64,000 nucleotides of DNA from Hufsiella arboris (GTDB lineage Bacteria; Bacteroidota; Bacteroidia; Sphingobacteriales; Sphingobacteriaceae), in the NCBI RefSeq assembly GCF_009834875.1, contig NZ_WVHT01000010.1, forward strand, positions 62,001-126,000, in the 5' to 3' direction. This document shows positions 40,822-50,054 of this stretch, one piece after another. Each line of letters begins with the position of its first letter. Within the stretch, counting starts at the first letter, position 1. The position numbers were made by a program, and so were the translations under genes. The notes under the pieces are model-generated. The model had not been told where the DNA came from and did not search any database. It saw only the letters and a list, made by a program, of their open reading frames with translations.

Positions 40822-42405
40822 TCACTTAAACTCCGACGTCGTATGGAAACTCACCTCCGGGAAATCCTGTTTCGCCAGGTTGATCACCCAGTCATTCTCC
40901 GCAAGGAAAACGGTATTTCCTTCTTTATCATAAGCGATATTTGAGGCCCTGCGACGCTCCATGTCGGTCAGTTGGTTTTTATTCGTCGACGTGACCCAGC
41001 TTGATTTCCGGTAGTTAAGCATGCGGAAGGCCGCCTTCGCGCCGTATTCATGCTCGAGGCGGAAACTGATTACCTCGAATTGCAGTTCGCCAACAGCACC
41101 GACAAGCTTCCGGTTACCCGGCTGCTGGATGAATAACTGCGCAACCCCTTCTTCGGTTAATTGTTGTATCCCTTTCTCCAGCTGTTTGGTCTTGAACGGA
41201 TCGCGGTTTTCCAGTTCCTTAAAGATCTCCGGTGAGAAACTGGGAATACCTTTGAACTGCAGTTGTTCGCCCTCAGTAAGTGTATCGCCGATCTTGAAGT
41301 TACCGCTGTCGTAGAGGCCGACCACGTCGCCGGGATATGCGGTTTCAACCAGGCTTTTCTCATTCGCCATAAAGTCCATCGGGTTGGCGAATTTTAGCTT
41401 TTTCTTTAACCGGGTATGGTAATAAAAAGTGTTTCTCTCGAATTTGCCTGAACATATACGCAAAAAGGCGATACGGTCACGGTGATTCGGGTCGAGGTTC
41501 GCGTGGATCTTAAATACAAAGCCTGTGAACTTCGAATCGCTGGCTTTTACGTCACGTTCCTCAGCTTCCCGGCTTTTTGGACTTGGAGCAATGTCGATGA
41601 AAGTGTCGAGCAGTTCTCGTACACCGAAATTATTGATAGCACTTCCGAAGAAGACCGGCGCGAGCAGGCCCTCGAGATAGAGCTCTTTGTCGACGTCTCC
41701 GTAAATTCCTTCAACCAGCTCCAGGTCGTTTTTTAATTGCTTGATATCTGATTCTTTCAGGTGCTCCGCAATTGCCTCGTCATCCAGGTTGTTCACTTTG
41801 ACGATCGACTCGGCAACTTTGGTTTTGCTGGCTTCGAACAGGTTCAGCTCTTTATGATAACGGTTATAAACCCCCTTGAATGTGTAGCCTTGCCCGATCG
41901 GCCATGAAAGAGGGCAGAGGCTGATGCTCAGTTTATTCTCTATTTCGTCGAGCAGGTCGAAGGCGTCTTTACCTTCGCGGTCCATTTTATTGATAAAAAT
42001 GATCACCGGTGTGTTCCGCATCCGGCAAACCTGCATGAGCTTTTCGGTCTGTTCCTCAACTCCCTTAACGCTGTCCACAACAAGGATAACACTATCGACA
42101 GCCGAGAGCGTCCGGTAAGTATCTTCCGCGAAATCCTTGTGGCCCGGCGTATCCAGGATGTTTATGCGTTTTCCGCGATACTCGAATCCCATCACGGAAG
42201 TCGCGACCGAAATTCCACGCTGCTTCTCAATTTCCATAAAATCGGAAGTGGTGTTCTGATTGGCTTTGTTGCGCTTAATGGCTCCCGCCGTGTTAATCGC
42301 ACCACCAAACAACAGGAACTTTTCGGTTAAAGTCGTTTTACCTGCATCCGGGTGACTGATAATAGCAAAGGTTTTCCGTTTTTCAATTTCGGGACTGAGA
42401 TCCAT
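40822..42405 (-). CDS. prfC: Peptide chain release factor 3 (RF3)
   Basis: Protein of 527 residues, the usual length for RF3, a translational GTPase that recycles RF1/RF2 from the ribosome after termination. The G domain shows [20 protein letters not shown] (P-loop), [15 protein letters not shown] (switch region), [16 protein letters not shown] (G3) and [11 protein letters not shown] (G4). Domains II and III follow with MNTHGxx-like [18 protein letters not shown], a hallmark of RF3. It marks the return to housekeeping genes. A possible -7 element TATCTTTG lies on the minus strand at 42518-42525, without a clear -33 partner. Confidence 0.96.
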   Translation of the reverse strand: MDLSPEIEKRKTFAIISHPDAGKTTLTEKFLLFGGAINTAGAIKRNKANQNTTSDFMEIEKQRGISVATSVMGFEYRGKRINILDTPGHKDFAEDTYRTLSAVDSVILVVDSVKGVEEQTEKLMQVCRMRNTPVIIFINKMDREGKDAFDLLDEIENKLSISLCPLSWPIGQGYTFKGVYNRYHKELNLFEASKTKVAESIVKVNNLDDEAIAEHLKESDIKQLKNDLELVEGIYGDVDKELYLEGLLAPVFFGSAINNFGVRELLDTFIDIAPSPKSREAEERDVKASDSKFTGFVFKIHANLDPNHRDRIAFLRICSGKFERNTFYYHTRLKKKLKFANPMDFMANEKSLVETAYPGDVVGLYDSGNFKIGDTLTEGEQLQFKGIPSFSPEIFKELENRDPFKTKQLEKGIQQLTEEGVAQLFIQQPGNRKLVGAVGELQFEVISFRLEHEYGAKAAFRMLNYRKSSWVTSTNKNQLTDMERRRASNIAYDKEGNTVFLAENDWVINLAKQDFPEVSFHTTSEFK

Positions 42406-42590
42406 ATAAAAATAAAATGCGTGATCGTTAAAGGAATTGAAGGGCTTTCCTTTTACCCGAAGCGAGTCTGCCGGAGTAAACTTTTGTAGATAAAAATGTA
42501 TCTGCCCTCATGGGCGGCAAAGATAAGATAAATTTTATCCTTTGTAAATGAATTGCTTAATCCTGATAGGAAGATGACCAGTACTAACCG

Positions 42591-43382
42591 CTAAATCTGC
42601 GAATACCTTGTCGGCACCAGGAACGTTCGCGTTATCTTACGGATGATCTTCGCGTCTGTATAATCAGGCAGGGCGCTGATACGTTTCCAGTCTGGATCTT
42701 TGCCAAATTTACCCCAGCTTTCATCGTGGTCTTTCATGTCGTCAAATACCAGCATATAGGTGAGGTTGGGCAATTTGTTCCCGATCAGCGTTTCGCCAAA
42801 GAACACGGGCGTCAGGCCGGTTCGTTTGAAGATATCAATTTCGCCCATGTCGTTAAACATACTGATCTTTTTCTTCCCGGCGCTTTCTGTGGGGCTTTCG
42901 TAGCAGCGTAACTCAAATATGCGATCCTTTTTCTCAGGTACAACAATTTGGGAGAAACCGGTAAACGATTTAAGGAAAGAGCTTTCGAAATGATCGTAAG
43001 CAGTGGCTTGTGCCGAAGCTTCCAGGTAAGGCGCTGCCGCGTGCAGGTATTGCTTATCGGCCTTAAGTTTTTGTGTTGCGCCAATAAACTCTTCCATACT
43101 CTTATAAGGAATAATCACATAAATTTTCGTCTGTCCTTCAGGCTGTTGTTCTGTGAAAACACCGATTGTCTTACTTCCTAACCTGTTCAGTGCCGGGATC
43201 GCCGCTTTCTCCAAATAATCTTCAGTAAGTTTTTGCTGGTCCGTGTTCTTAAATGTATAAACTCTGAGCTCATAGAATTCCCCGTTTTGCTTAGGTGTAC
43301 TGCTTGGTCTGGCAATAGCACAACTAAAACCGGCTAAAAGAAACGTTAGAATAATGGATTGAAAGAAGCGTCTTGATTTCAT
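42591..43382 (-). CDS. NIPSNAP-family secreted protein
   Basis: Protein of 263 residues. The signal peptide (FFQSIILTFLLAGFSCAIA) is followed by two NIPSNAP ferredoxin-like domains. The first starts YELRVYTFKNTDQQKLTEDY and the second RIFELRCYESPTESAGKKKI. The Cys at the end of the hydrophobic core could be a lipid-attachment site, but the preceding residues are not a canonical lipobox. The family's biochemical role in bacteria is not established. Its promoter is probably the TTTG/TATCTTTA pair at 43416-43446. Confidence 0.85.
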   Translation of the reverse strand: MKSRRFFQSIILTFLLAGFSCAIARPSSTPKQNGEFYELRVYTFKNTDQQKLTEDYLEKAAIPALNRLGSKTIGVFTEQQPEGQTKIYVIIPYKSMEEFIGATQKLKADKQYLHAAAPYLEASAQATAYDHFESSFLKSFTGFSQIVVPEKKDRIFELRCYESPTESAGKKKISMFNDMGEIDIFKRTGLTPVFFGETLIGNKLPNLTYMLVFDDMKDHDESWGKFGKDPDWKRISALPDYTDAKIIRKITRTFLVPTRYSQI

Positions 43383-43415
43383 TATGAATTGTTTGCTATA
43401 GGTACTGGCTACCGT

Positions 43416-43446
43416 TAAAGATAGCAGTTACAGTTCAAGCTGCAAA
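43416..43446 (-). promoter_or_regulatory. Candidate Bacteroidota promoter for the NIPSNAP gene
   Basis: On the minus strand, TTTG (43443-43446) is followed 19 bp later by TATCTTTA (43416-43423), one base off the TAnnTTTG consensus. The expected start of transcription leaves a leader of about 25-30 nt before the ATG at 43382. Confidence 0.4.
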
Positions 43447-43633
43447 CACTTGCAAGCTTTTTAAATAAATGAAGAGTTAGGTTTTCGTTGAATCGGAGGC
43501 TATAACTGTAATTGAGTTTAACGATGGTATAAACCACCCATCTTCAGTTTGCCTGGTAAGTGCCAAAAATCAGGAAACAGCTTTGCTTTTTAGCCCCGAT
43601 AGCTACGGTTACCCCGGAATGAAGTGTTGGGGC

Positions 43634-43674
43634 AAAAAATGTCACGCTGAGGCGCTCGAAGCGTGGCATTTTTT
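43634..43674. terminator. Bidirectional hairpin terminator built from a dispersed repeat
   Basis: Arms AAAAAATGTCACGC and GCGTGGCATTTTTT pair along 14 positions (one G-T), with a short loop containing the repeat core TGAGGCGCTCGAA. The A-run before and T-run after make it usable in both directions. Its core belongs to the TGTCAnnCTGAGnG family that also occurs inside coding regions at 8855 and 10873. Confidence 0.65.
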
Positions 43675-43871
43675 GTATGAATTAAGAAAATTACTATTCT
43701 TCGACGGCCTCAGGCTGACCGTATTTGCTTAACTAATGATATTGGAATAACGCCTTTTGAATATGCCTGCGGAGTATAAGCAGGAGCAAACGTTAATCCT
43801 TAAAAAGACACTGCGCTCCAAAAAGAAATACCTCATCATTAGCAAGGACACCAATAATGAGGCAAATGTCA

Positions 43872-44273
43872 TTATTTCCTCAAATAGATTTCCTCAACAC
43901 CATCAGAAGCTATCGCACCAATATAGATCGTTAATTTCTTTTTTTCTACGTTAAGGAGATAAGACGGCATGTAAGAATCGTCGTCAAACGTTATTTTATA
44001 TTCGGCGACATCATTATTAACCGACAAGTTAACTTTTTCTACCTTATAAGTGCTTTTTTGAACAAGTTTATCGCCGTAATATTTTTCAAAATAATTATCT
44101 GAAATCTTGACAATATTTCCCTGGCCGGCGGGAATATCCGGTGAGGCTCCCTTCACCTGGAGGCCGTTTACCTGGCGTAGTTCCCATGTTCCGGTTAAGC
44201 TGGAAGAACTCTCTTCCTTTTTACATGCGGACAAAGCAAAAAATAAAACTGTTGAAAGTAAAATAAATCTCAT
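43872..44273 (-). CDS. Small lipocalin-like lipoprotein, unknown function
   Basis: Protein of 133 residues. The signal peptide ends in a lipobox (LLSTVLFFALSACKKEES), so an envelope lipoprotein is expected. The body begins LTGTWELRQVNG, like the first strand of lipocalin-type/DUF lipoproteins common in Bacteroidota, and is beta-rich (KLVQKSTYKVEKVNLSVNN). I do not recognise a specific function. It follows another lipoprotein gene on the same strand with a 55-bp gap. Confidence 0.75.
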   Translation of the reverse strand: MRFILLSTVLFFALSACKKEESSSSLTGTWELRQVNGLQVKGASPDIPAGQGNIVKISDNYFEKYYGDKLVQKSTYKVEKVNLSVNNDVAEYKITFDDDSYMPSYLLNVEKKKLTIYIGAIASDGVEEIYLRK

Positions 44274-44328
44274 AGTATGTAATTAGTTATATTTTAAAAG
44301 TAGTAAAAGTATAACGTTCAGACAATTT

Positions 44329-45147
44329 TTAATCAATTTTTCTAAAAACAGCGAGCTCTTCTTTCGCTGAGTCATACAGATACAACCGGTTATTTTCGAT
44401 CTTATAAGTTCTGGAAATTGTTAAGGTATTTTTAAACCTGCTTTCTAAGTCACCCGGGCAGGCCATCATGGTGCCGATCATCCTTGTAAACAAGATTCCG
44501 TTAGCTTCATTTACAATAGTTCCGCCGATGCCATTGCACCCGCTGTTTCCACCGAACTCGCTTTTGTCAATGTGAATTTCCAGGCCGGGACGGTTTCGCG
44601 AGTATTCATTTTCAAGCACCTGTTTTCCCTGGATCGTTTCAATCGTCCAGATATCATTAAGCCGGTAGTCCGGTATAAATGTTCCGCAGCCGCTCAGTGT
44701 AAGGAATTCGCGCTCAGTTTTCTTTTTTACCTGTACGGTCACCTTGAAAGGGGATTTTTCGCCCGACATGGCGTTGACACAACTGTCACGGCTAACAGTA
44801 AATATCATTTCATCACGATCAGACTGAACATGGTAACGGCGGATATCCGCATCCATCGCCCGTTCCGGTTGTTTAAATAGAAAAAGCAATGAGTCCTTTC
44901 CCAGCTGCTTAAGTTTGACCGACTCCTCACGAATAATTTCAAGTGACCAGAACGGCTCTGTTCCTGAGGCCAGGAATGTGACTCCTTCAGCCTGTTTCTT
45001 CATAAAGAATGCCTGTTTATTTACCGGTTCGCCGGCTTCTTTATTTTGTGACGAGTCTATGCTGGTGTTGAAGGCTTTTCCTACTTTTCCTTTGCTAGCG
45101 CAGGAAACCAGGATTACAGATAAGAAAATAAAGTACCAGGATTTCAT
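44329..45147 (-). CDS. META-domain / COG3650-type lipoprotein
   Basis: Protein of 272 residues with a lipobox (LSVILVSCASKGK). The N-terminal half contains FLASGTEPFWSLEI and the paired Cys region of COG3650-type envelope proteins. The C-terminal half is a META (HslJ-like) domain with LNDIWTIETIQGK, GCNGIGGTIV and MACPGDLESRF. HslJ-like proteins are linked with envelope stress and motility or antibiotic tolerance, but no activity is known. It probably resides in the outer membrane facing the periplasm. Confidence 0.83.
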   Translation of the reverse strand: MKSWYFIFLSVILVSCASKGKVGKAFNTSIDSSQNKEAGEPVNKQAFFMKKQAEGVTFLASGTEPFWSLEIIREESVKLKQLGKDSLLFLFKQPERAMDADIRRYHVQSDRDEMIFTVSRDSCVNAMSGEKSPFKVTVQVKKKTEREFLTLSGCGTFIPDYRLNDIWTIETIQGKQVLENEYSRNRPGLEIHIDKSEFGGNSGCNGIGGTIVNEANGILFTRMIGTMMACPGDLESRFKNTLTISRTYKIENNRLYLYDSAKEELAVFRKID

Positions 45148-45459
45148 TGTGATTAGTTTTACAATAAACCCCTGCCCGTGATTTTGGTTTCATTAGCTTA
45201 TGCCGGTCTGAAACTAACGCCTGTACAGCCTGCCTGCTATGGCAGATATCAGCGGGTAACGGGAATAAACGCAAATTCTCACACGAAATTTCGCTGAAAA
45301 ATAATGTTTAATTTTTGGTGCAGACACCCGAGCTGTTCGGAAGATATTAGTTATTCACTAAAAAGGCAAAACCAGTGTCATATCGTATCTGCAGAATTTG
45401 GAGCGATTTAGTTAAACCCAATCTTCCGAACATCTTTGAAGAAGACACTTACAATAATT
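45148..45459. other. 312-bp gap with a 12-bp inverted-repeat pair
   Basis: No gene seen between fmt and the META lipoprotein gene. The notable content is a perfect 12-bp inverted repeat at 45334-45345 and 45421-45432, plus a small CTGCCTGC/GGCAG palindrome near 45228. Confidence 0.55.
45334..45432. repeat. 99-bp segment bounded by perfect 12-bp inverted repeats
   Basis: TGTTCGGAAGAT (45334-45345) and its exact reverse complement ATCTTCCGAACA (45421-45432). The interior is AT-rich and non-coding. No flanking target-site duplication is evident. It could be a remnant of a miniature element or a long-range RNA stem after fmt. Confidence 0.5.
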
Positions 45460-46374
45460 TTAAAGTCGGATTCCCCTCAAAAACTCTTCAATGCCCATTC
45501 GTTTTTTGCCTTCCATCTGTACTTCCAGTACACATATAAAGCCATCATTGCAGGCAAACTTCAGATGGTTCTTTCCATCACTTAGAAATCCTCCCGGCAA
45601 AATTCCAGGCTCTTTAACTTCCATTTCCGCCTTAAATATTTTAAAGTTCTTTTCCTGGAACGTTGTATAAGCGGTAGGATAAGGGCTTAATCCCCGGATC
45701 TGGTCGTAAACCTTTTTTACGGGGTTCATCCAGCTGATCTCGCAATCCTCTTTAAAAATTTTGGGCGCATGTTTCAGCTCACCCTCGATGTACTCGGATT
45801 GGGGAGTTTCTTCATAATCTCCATCGGCGATAGCCTGCACGGTTTTAACGAGCAGGGCCGACCCTGTATTCATCAGCTTGTCGTGGACAGTCCCTGCAGT
45901 ATCGTTATCTTCAATGGCAACGGTTTCTGCCAGCAGGATGTCGCCGGTATCGATTTCGTGCTTCAGCAAAAAAGTTGTTACGCCGGTTTCGGTCTCTCCG
46001 TTGATCACCGACCAGTTTATAGGAGCGGCACCCCTGTATTGCGGCAGCAATGATGCATGAAGATTAACGGTTCCTTTCGGCGGCATGTTCCAGACAACTT
46101 CCGGCAGCATGCGGAAAGCAACCACGACCTGCAACTCTGCATTAAGCGACTGCAGCTCACTGATAAAATCCGGATCCTTTAATTTAACGGGCTGCAGGAT
46201 TTTCAGGCTGTTCTCAATAGCGTATATCTTAACAGCCGACTCGTTCATCTTTTGCCCGCGGCCTGCAGGTTTGTCCGGCGCCGTAACGACAGCTGCAATA
46301 TCAAATCCGGCTTTAACTAAGGCGTCTAAAGAAGCGACGGCAAATTCGGGCGTACCCATGAATATTACTTTCAT
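45460..46374 (-). CDS. fmt: Methionyl-tRNA formyltransferase
   Basis: Protein of 304 residues, normal for Fmt, which formylates Met-tRNAfMet with N10-formyl-THF so that translation can start. KVIFMGTPEFAVASLDALVK, APDKPAGRGQKM, the catalytic block VNLHASLLPQYRGAAPINW (Asn and His) and HEIDTGDILLAE (Asp) are all present. The C-terminal OB-fold-like domain follows (LSPYPTAYTTFQ, then FACNDGFICVLEVQ). It lies downstream of namZ, with an ACTACT microsatellite in the 32-bp gap. Confidence 0.96.
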   Translation of the reverse strand: MKVIFMGTPEFAVASLDALVKAGFDIAAVVTAPDKPAGRGQKMNESAVKIYAIENSLKILQPVKLKDPDFISELQSLNAELQVVVAFRMLPEVVWNMPPKGTVNLHASLLPQYRGAAPINWSVINGETETGVTTFLLKHEIDTGDILLAETVAIEDNDTAGTVHDKLMNTGSALLVKTVQAIADGDYEETPQSEYIEGELKHAPKIFKEDCEISWMNPVKKVYDQIRGLSPYPTAYTTFQEKNFKIFKAEMEVKEPGILPGGFLSDGKNHLKFACNDGFICVLEVQMEGKKRMGIEEFLRGIRL

Positions 46375-46386
46375 ATACTTAAAGGC

Positions 46387-46411
46387 TACTAACTACTATC
46401 TACTAATTACT
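46387..46411. repeat. ACTAACTACT-type microsatellite
   Basis: Simple ACT/TAC tract between fmt and namZ, overlapping the last codons of namZ. Same kind as 5623-5653. Confidence 0.5.
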
Positions 46412-47666
46412 GATAAAGCAAATACTTCTTTCTCATTAGTTTATACCGCGACAAGCCCGGCTCCCAGCTTTCCCTGATCTGCGCTTCGGTTTTACCGGCA
46501 ATGATCTGTTCTTTAAAATCTTTGGTTCCGGCAAGCTTATCAATATTTCCCATCTGGTTGCTCTGTTTGTAATCAAAGAATTTCTCTTTATACGGATAAG
46601 CCTTATAGAAATCAATCATCCACTGAATGTTGATCTTACCGCTTTTATAAATATTGTTAAGATTATATTTCCGGTAGTCGATACCATAGCAAGCTTTATC
46701 CTGGTGCAGCGGTGTTTCGCTCATGCCCGGCAAACTTACGGGGGTAAAGCTGAATTTATATTTTCCTTTTAGTTCCGGGTTTCCCAACACGGTAAACGGG
46801 AACTGCGTGCCGCGTCCCTGGCTGATAACGGTTCCCTCAAACAAACATAAGGTTGGATAAAGAATGATTGATTGCTGTGAATTAAGGTTAGGTGAGGGTT
46901 TTACTGGTAAAGTATAGTGCATATTATGCGCATAGTTGGCGACCTTTATCACCCTGATTTTACACTGAGCCTTATTTGTCAGCCATCCTTCTCCGTTTAG
47001 CATTTGCGCGAATTCTCCGATCGTTAGCCCGTGCGTAATCGGTATCGGGAACTGCCCGATTCCTGACTTCAGCGACATGTCAAGTATTGGTCCGTCGACA
47101 CTGAAACCATTTGGATTGGGCCGGTCAAAAATGATCAGTTCTTTGTTGTTTTCGGCGCAAGCTTCCATAACCCGCGCCAGGGTATTGATGTAAGTATAGA
47201 AACGGGCACCAACATCCTGAACATCAAAGATCATCAGATCAACATCGGCAAGTTCTTCTTTTGTCGGTTTTTCATGTTTCCCGTAAAGCGATATAACCGG
47301 GATCCCGGTTTTTTCATCAACACTGTTATCAACTTTAGCGCCGTTACTGGCATTTCCGCGAAAACCATGCTCCGGACCGAAAATCTTAACGACAGAAACA
47401 CCAAGGGCAACCAGGCTGTCGACACTTGGCTTACTGCCTATGATCGAAGTTGGGTTCACAACCATGCCGATTTTTTTTCCTTTTAATAGTGGAAGATAGC
47501 TTGCTGTCTGGTCCGCGCCGGTAATGATCTTTCCTTTAATAGCGGGCTTGTCTATCGCGTTAACGTTTACTTTACGCGGGTCGGGGACACCTGTACCCAA
47601 AACGACCTGCGCGTTTAATGATTTGAAACTAAGCGCGGTAAGAAGAAGGACGCCGATTTTTTTCAT
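46407..47666 (-). CDS. namZ: DUF1343 exo-beta-N-acetylmuramidase (NamZ-like)
   Basis: Protein of 419 residues with an N-terminal signal peptide (KKIGVLLLTALSFKSLNAQ). The family core is visible in GKKIGMVVNPTSIIGSKPSV, FGPEHGFRGNASNGAKVD, LMIFDVQDVGARFYTYINTL and IIFDRPNPNGFSVDGPILD. NamZ removes terminal MurNAc from peptidoglycan fragments during cell-wall recycling, and is typically periplasmic or secreted in Bacteroidota. It is divergent from the LolC/E-like permease gene with 61 bp between starts. Confidence 0.88.
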   Translation of the reverse strand: MKKIGVLLLTALSFKSLNAQVVLGTGVPDPRKVNVNAIDKPAIKGKIITGADQTASYLPLLKGKKIGMVVNPTSIIGSKPSVDSLVALGVSVVKIFGPEHGFRGNASNGAKVDNSVDEKTGIPVISLYGKHEKPTKEELADVDLMIFDVQDVGARFYTYINTLARVMEACAENNKELIIFDRPNPNGFSVDGPILDMSLKSGIGQFPIPITHGLTIGEFAQMLNGEGWLTNKAQCKIRVIKVANYAHNMHYTLPVKPSPNLNSQQSIILYPTLCLFEGTVISQGRGTQFPFTVLGNPELKGKYKFSFTPVSLPGMSETPLHQDKACYGIDYRKYNLNNIYKSGKINIQWMIDFYKAYPYKEKFFDYKQSNQMGNIDKLAGTKDFKEQIIAGKTEAQIRESWEPGLSRYKLMRKKYLLYQ

Positions 47667-47694
47667 GCCAAAATGTATTGTTCGCTTATTCGGT

Positions 47695-47702
47695 TATATT
47701 TG
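47695..47702 (+). promoter_or_regulatory. Candidate -7 element (TATATTTG) for the LolC/E-like gene
   Basis: An exact match to the Bacteroidota TAnnTTTG -7 consensus 25 bp before the TTG start at 47728. A TTG at 47678-47680 is the nearest -33-like match but the spacing (14 bp) is short, so the promoter is only partly supported. Confidence 0.45.
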
Positions 47703-47727
47703 CTAAAGTACAAAAATACCGTTCAGC

Positions 47728-48948
47728 TTGAATCTGCCTTCATTTATTGCCGGTCGAATAACGTTTAAAAGCCAGCGTTCGTTCTCAAAACTCAGTGTCC
47801 GCATTGCCATATTGGGCATCATGCTGGGATTAGGCGTAATGATCATATCCGTAGCCATTGTTAAAGGCTTTAAGGGTGAGATCACATCTAAAATTCGCGG
47901 GTTTGCCGGAGATATCATCATTAATAAATTTGATCTAAACACCTCGCAGGAGAACAGCAAGATTCATTTAACAGCCGATACACTTCAAAATTTACAGCAT
48001 TTACGGGGAGTTGAATTGGTGCAGCCCTATGCCAGTAAGCCGGGTATTATCAATGTGAATAACGAAGTAGAAGGGGTGGTATTGAAAGGCGTCGACAAGA
48101 ATTATAACTGGCAGTATTTCAAAAGTATCATGGTCAACGGCCGGGCAATTAATTTCTCCGATCCCGAAAAATCAAAGCAGGAAATACTTATCTCACAATA
48201 CACCGCTAACCGGCTTAAGCTTAAAACCGGCGACGATTTCCTGATGTATTTCGTGCAGCAGCCCTTACGGAAACGAAAGTTTACCATTGTCGGCATTTAT
48301 GATCTGGGAGTAGAAGATGTGGACCGTATGTACGTGATCGGCGATCTATCGCTTATCCAGCGTCTTAATAACTGGCAAGACAACGAAGTTGGCGGGTATG
48401 AGATCCGGATACATGATTTTAACAAGCTTGAAAAAGTGTCTGCCAGCGTGGCTGATAACCTTCCGTTTAATATTAAATCGTACCCGGTAACCGAATATTA
48501 CCCAACGATCTTTCAATGGCTTTCCCTTCTCGATGTGAATACCCAGGTGATCCTGGTATTAATGCTTGCTGTGGCAGTTATCAATATGATTTCAGCGCTG
48601 CTCATTATTATTCTCGAACGAACCAATATGATCGGTATTTTAAAAGCGCTCGGGTCCTCTAACTGGAAAATACGGCAGATATTTCTGTATAACGCCGCTT
48701 ACCTGATAAGCCTGGGAATGATCCTTGGCAATGCGCTGGGGCTTGGATTTTGTCTCCTTCAGGCGAAGACTCACCTATTTAAACTGGATGAAGCTTCGTA
48801 TTACATGAACTTTGTTCCCGTTGAACTGGATCTTACCGACGTGCTGCTTTTAAATATCGGTACGCTGATTTTCTGTATGCTCGCGCTATTGCTTCCATCC
48901 GTACTGGTAAGCCGGATATCGCCGGTTAAGGCGATTGCGTTTAAGTAG
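47728..48948 (+). CDS. LolC/E-like ABC transporter permease (FtsX family)
   Basis: Protein of 406 residues with a TTG start. One transmembrane helix near the N-terminus (IAILGIMLGLGVMIISVAIV) precedes a large periplasmic domain (about residues 45-265), and three helices sit near the C-terminus (VILVLMLAVAVINMISALLI, YLISLGMILGNALGLGFCLL, LLLNIGTLIFCMLALLLPSV). This is the LolC/LolE lipoprotein-releasing layout. No ATPase (LolD) gene is next to it. A decayed copy of its 3' end lies at about 50055-50205. Confidence 0.87.
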   Translation: MNLPSFIAGRITFKSQRSFSKLSVRIAILGIMLGLGVMIISVAIVKGFKGEITSKIRGFAGDIIINKFDLNTSQENSKIHLTADTLQNLQHLRGVELVQPYASKPGIINVNNEVEGVVLKGVDKNYNWQYFKSIMVNGRAINFSDPEKSKQEILISQYTANRLKLKTGDDFLMYFVQQPLRKRKFTIVGIYDLGVEDVDRMYVIGDLSLIQRLNNWQDNEVGGYEIRIHDFNKLEKVSASVADNLPFNIKSYPVTEYYPTIFQWLSLLDVNTQVILVLMLAVAVINMISALLIIILERTNMIGILKALGSSNWKIRQIFLYNAAYLISLGMILGNALGLGFCLLQAKTHLFKLDEASYYMNFVPVELDLTDVLLLNIGTLIFCMLALLLPSVLVSRISPVKAIAFK

Positions 48949-49036
48949 GATAAATTACGTCGATTTATCAAATTTCCCAATAAGTACAAATTTTACACAA
49001 ACTGTTTCCTGGTCATCTGCTATTTGACATTACTGT

Positions 49037-49044
49037 TAAATTTG
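49037..49044 (+). promoter_or_regulatory. -7 element TAAATTTG of the first lipoprotein gene
   Basis: Exact TAnnTTTG match 28 bp before the ATG at 49073. In the duplicated copy the same place reads TAAATTTA, with the conserved last G lost. Confidence 0.5.
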
Positions 49045-49072
49045 ATTGTAATTATCTGTTAAACTTTTACTT

Positions 49073-50029
49073 ATGAAAAAAATATTATCACTTCTTGTGG
49101 TCTGCGCTATGATCGCAGCTGCTTGTAAAAAAGATTCAGGTAAACTAGAAAATAAGCCGGACGAAACAGCGACCGTTAAAAAATTTCCGGTGTCATTTAA
49201 ATTGTCTGGTTTCACGTCTGATGTTGGGACGTTTCCTGCACAAGGAGTAAGAAAGGGGCAGACTGTTTCAGACTTAAGTGATGATATCAAGTATCTTTAT
49301 TGCTATGTATCAAAGGATAACGATTCCTTAAAATTGTTTAATATGGTCAAACAATCATATTCTTCAGATCCGGATAATTTTGGGCTTTTACTGGATACTC
49401 TACCTGCAGGCAAATATCAGGTATATTTAATAGGTTCAAACCGCTCAGATGTAGATGTAGCGTTTATAGAAGGTGAGGACCCTTATTTGCGGCCGGGCGT
49501 TTATTTAGATTTTACCAAAAGACCCGTTACCGAAGATATGGGAGATAACTTTTATAAAAAAATTTATTTAACTGTTAACGAGGCTGCAGTCACCAATGTA
49601 ACACTTAATCGGTTCGTTGGGAAGGTGAACGTTAAAGCTTTGGATGCAATTCCTGAAGGTGTTTCTAAAGTAAAAGTTAATTTCAGCACGAATGAGTATT
49701 CATATAATTTAAACTCAGGCAAAGGGGTAAATTATCCTGGTGGTAGCCAGCCTGTTCGAACTATTGAATACATTATCAAACCCGAGGACGTCGGTAAAAA
49801 AGATCTGACCTTGAGTTTTTATTATTGGGACGGTGGCGGAATTGAACTTTATACATACAATTCCGCGGGTGATGAAATTGAGGAAAAATTTGTAAGTACC
49901 GGCTTTAAGCTGGCGAAGAACAGTATTGTGACATTTTCAGGAAAGTTTTTTTCAATTGACCAGGCATTTAACATAAATGTAAACAACCAATGGGGACCGG
50001 AAACAAACCAGGGATTTGAATATCCTTAA
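49073..50029 (+). CDS. Lipoprotein, FimB/Mfa2-like, tandem copy 1
   Basis: Protein of 318 residues. Signal peptide and lipobox KKILSLLVVCAMIAAACKKD. The body is beta-rich, and conserved blocks shared with copy 2 are LPAGKYQVYLIGSNR, RFVGKVNVKALDAIPEGVSK, IKPEDVGKKDLTLS and, at the end, NNQWGPETNQGFEYP. The arrangement (KVNVKALDAIP strand, then a G-E-I linker and LAKNSIVTFSGKFF) is reminiscent of FimB/Mfa2-type fimbrial anchor lipoproteins. That assignment is tentative. It is expected to be surface-exposed or in the outer membrane. Confidence 0.7.
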   Translation: MKKILSLLVVCAMIAAACKKDSGKLENKPDETATVKKFPVSFKLSGFTSDVGTFPAQGVRKGQTVSDLSDDIKYLYCYVSKDNDSLKLFNMVKQSYSSDPDNFGLLLDTLPAGKYQVYLIGSNRSDVDVAFIEGEDPYLRPGVYLDFTKRPVTEDMGDNFYKKIYLTVNEAAVTNVTLNRFVGKVNVKALDAIPEGVSKVKVNFSTNEYSYNLNSGKGVNYPGGSQPVRTIEYIIKPEDVGKKDLTLSFYYWDGGGIELYTYNSAGDEIEEKFVSTGFKLAKNSIVTFSGKFFSIDQAFNINVNNQWGPETNQGFEYP

Positions 50030-50054
50030 AAAACAGTATTGGAATATTAGGACA

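Larger units (their letters stand above)
43383..43871. other. 489-bp gap with promoter and repeat-derived hairpin
   Basis: Between the NIPSNAP gene and a convergent-free lipoprotein gene. It contains a candidate promoter at 43416-43446 and a terminator-like hairpin of the TGTCACGCTGAGGCG family at 43634-43674. The open frame on the plus strand around 43757-43954 overlaps the next gene and lacks family features. Confidence 0.55.
48805..50029 (+). repeat. Tandem duplication, unit 1
   Basis: Unit 1 runs from inside the 3' end of the LolC/E-like gene through the first lipoprotein gene. It matches unit 2 (about 50069-51302), most closely in the roughly 120 bp before each lipoprotein start and in the first 30 codons. 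Confidence 0.75.

Noticed and set aside
42518-42525. TATCTTTG as the prfC promoter
   Set aside because: A good -7 match on the minus strand, but no -33 partner at suitable distance, so it is mentioned only within the prfC entry.
43757-43954. 65-residue plus-strand open frame
   Set aside because: It overlaps the 3' end of the lipoprotein gene on the other strand and shows no family feature.
45460-46374. Second sugar formyltransferase
   Set aside because: It has the full methionyl-tRNA formyltransferase length and C-terminal domain and lies outside the glycan locus, so it is fmt.
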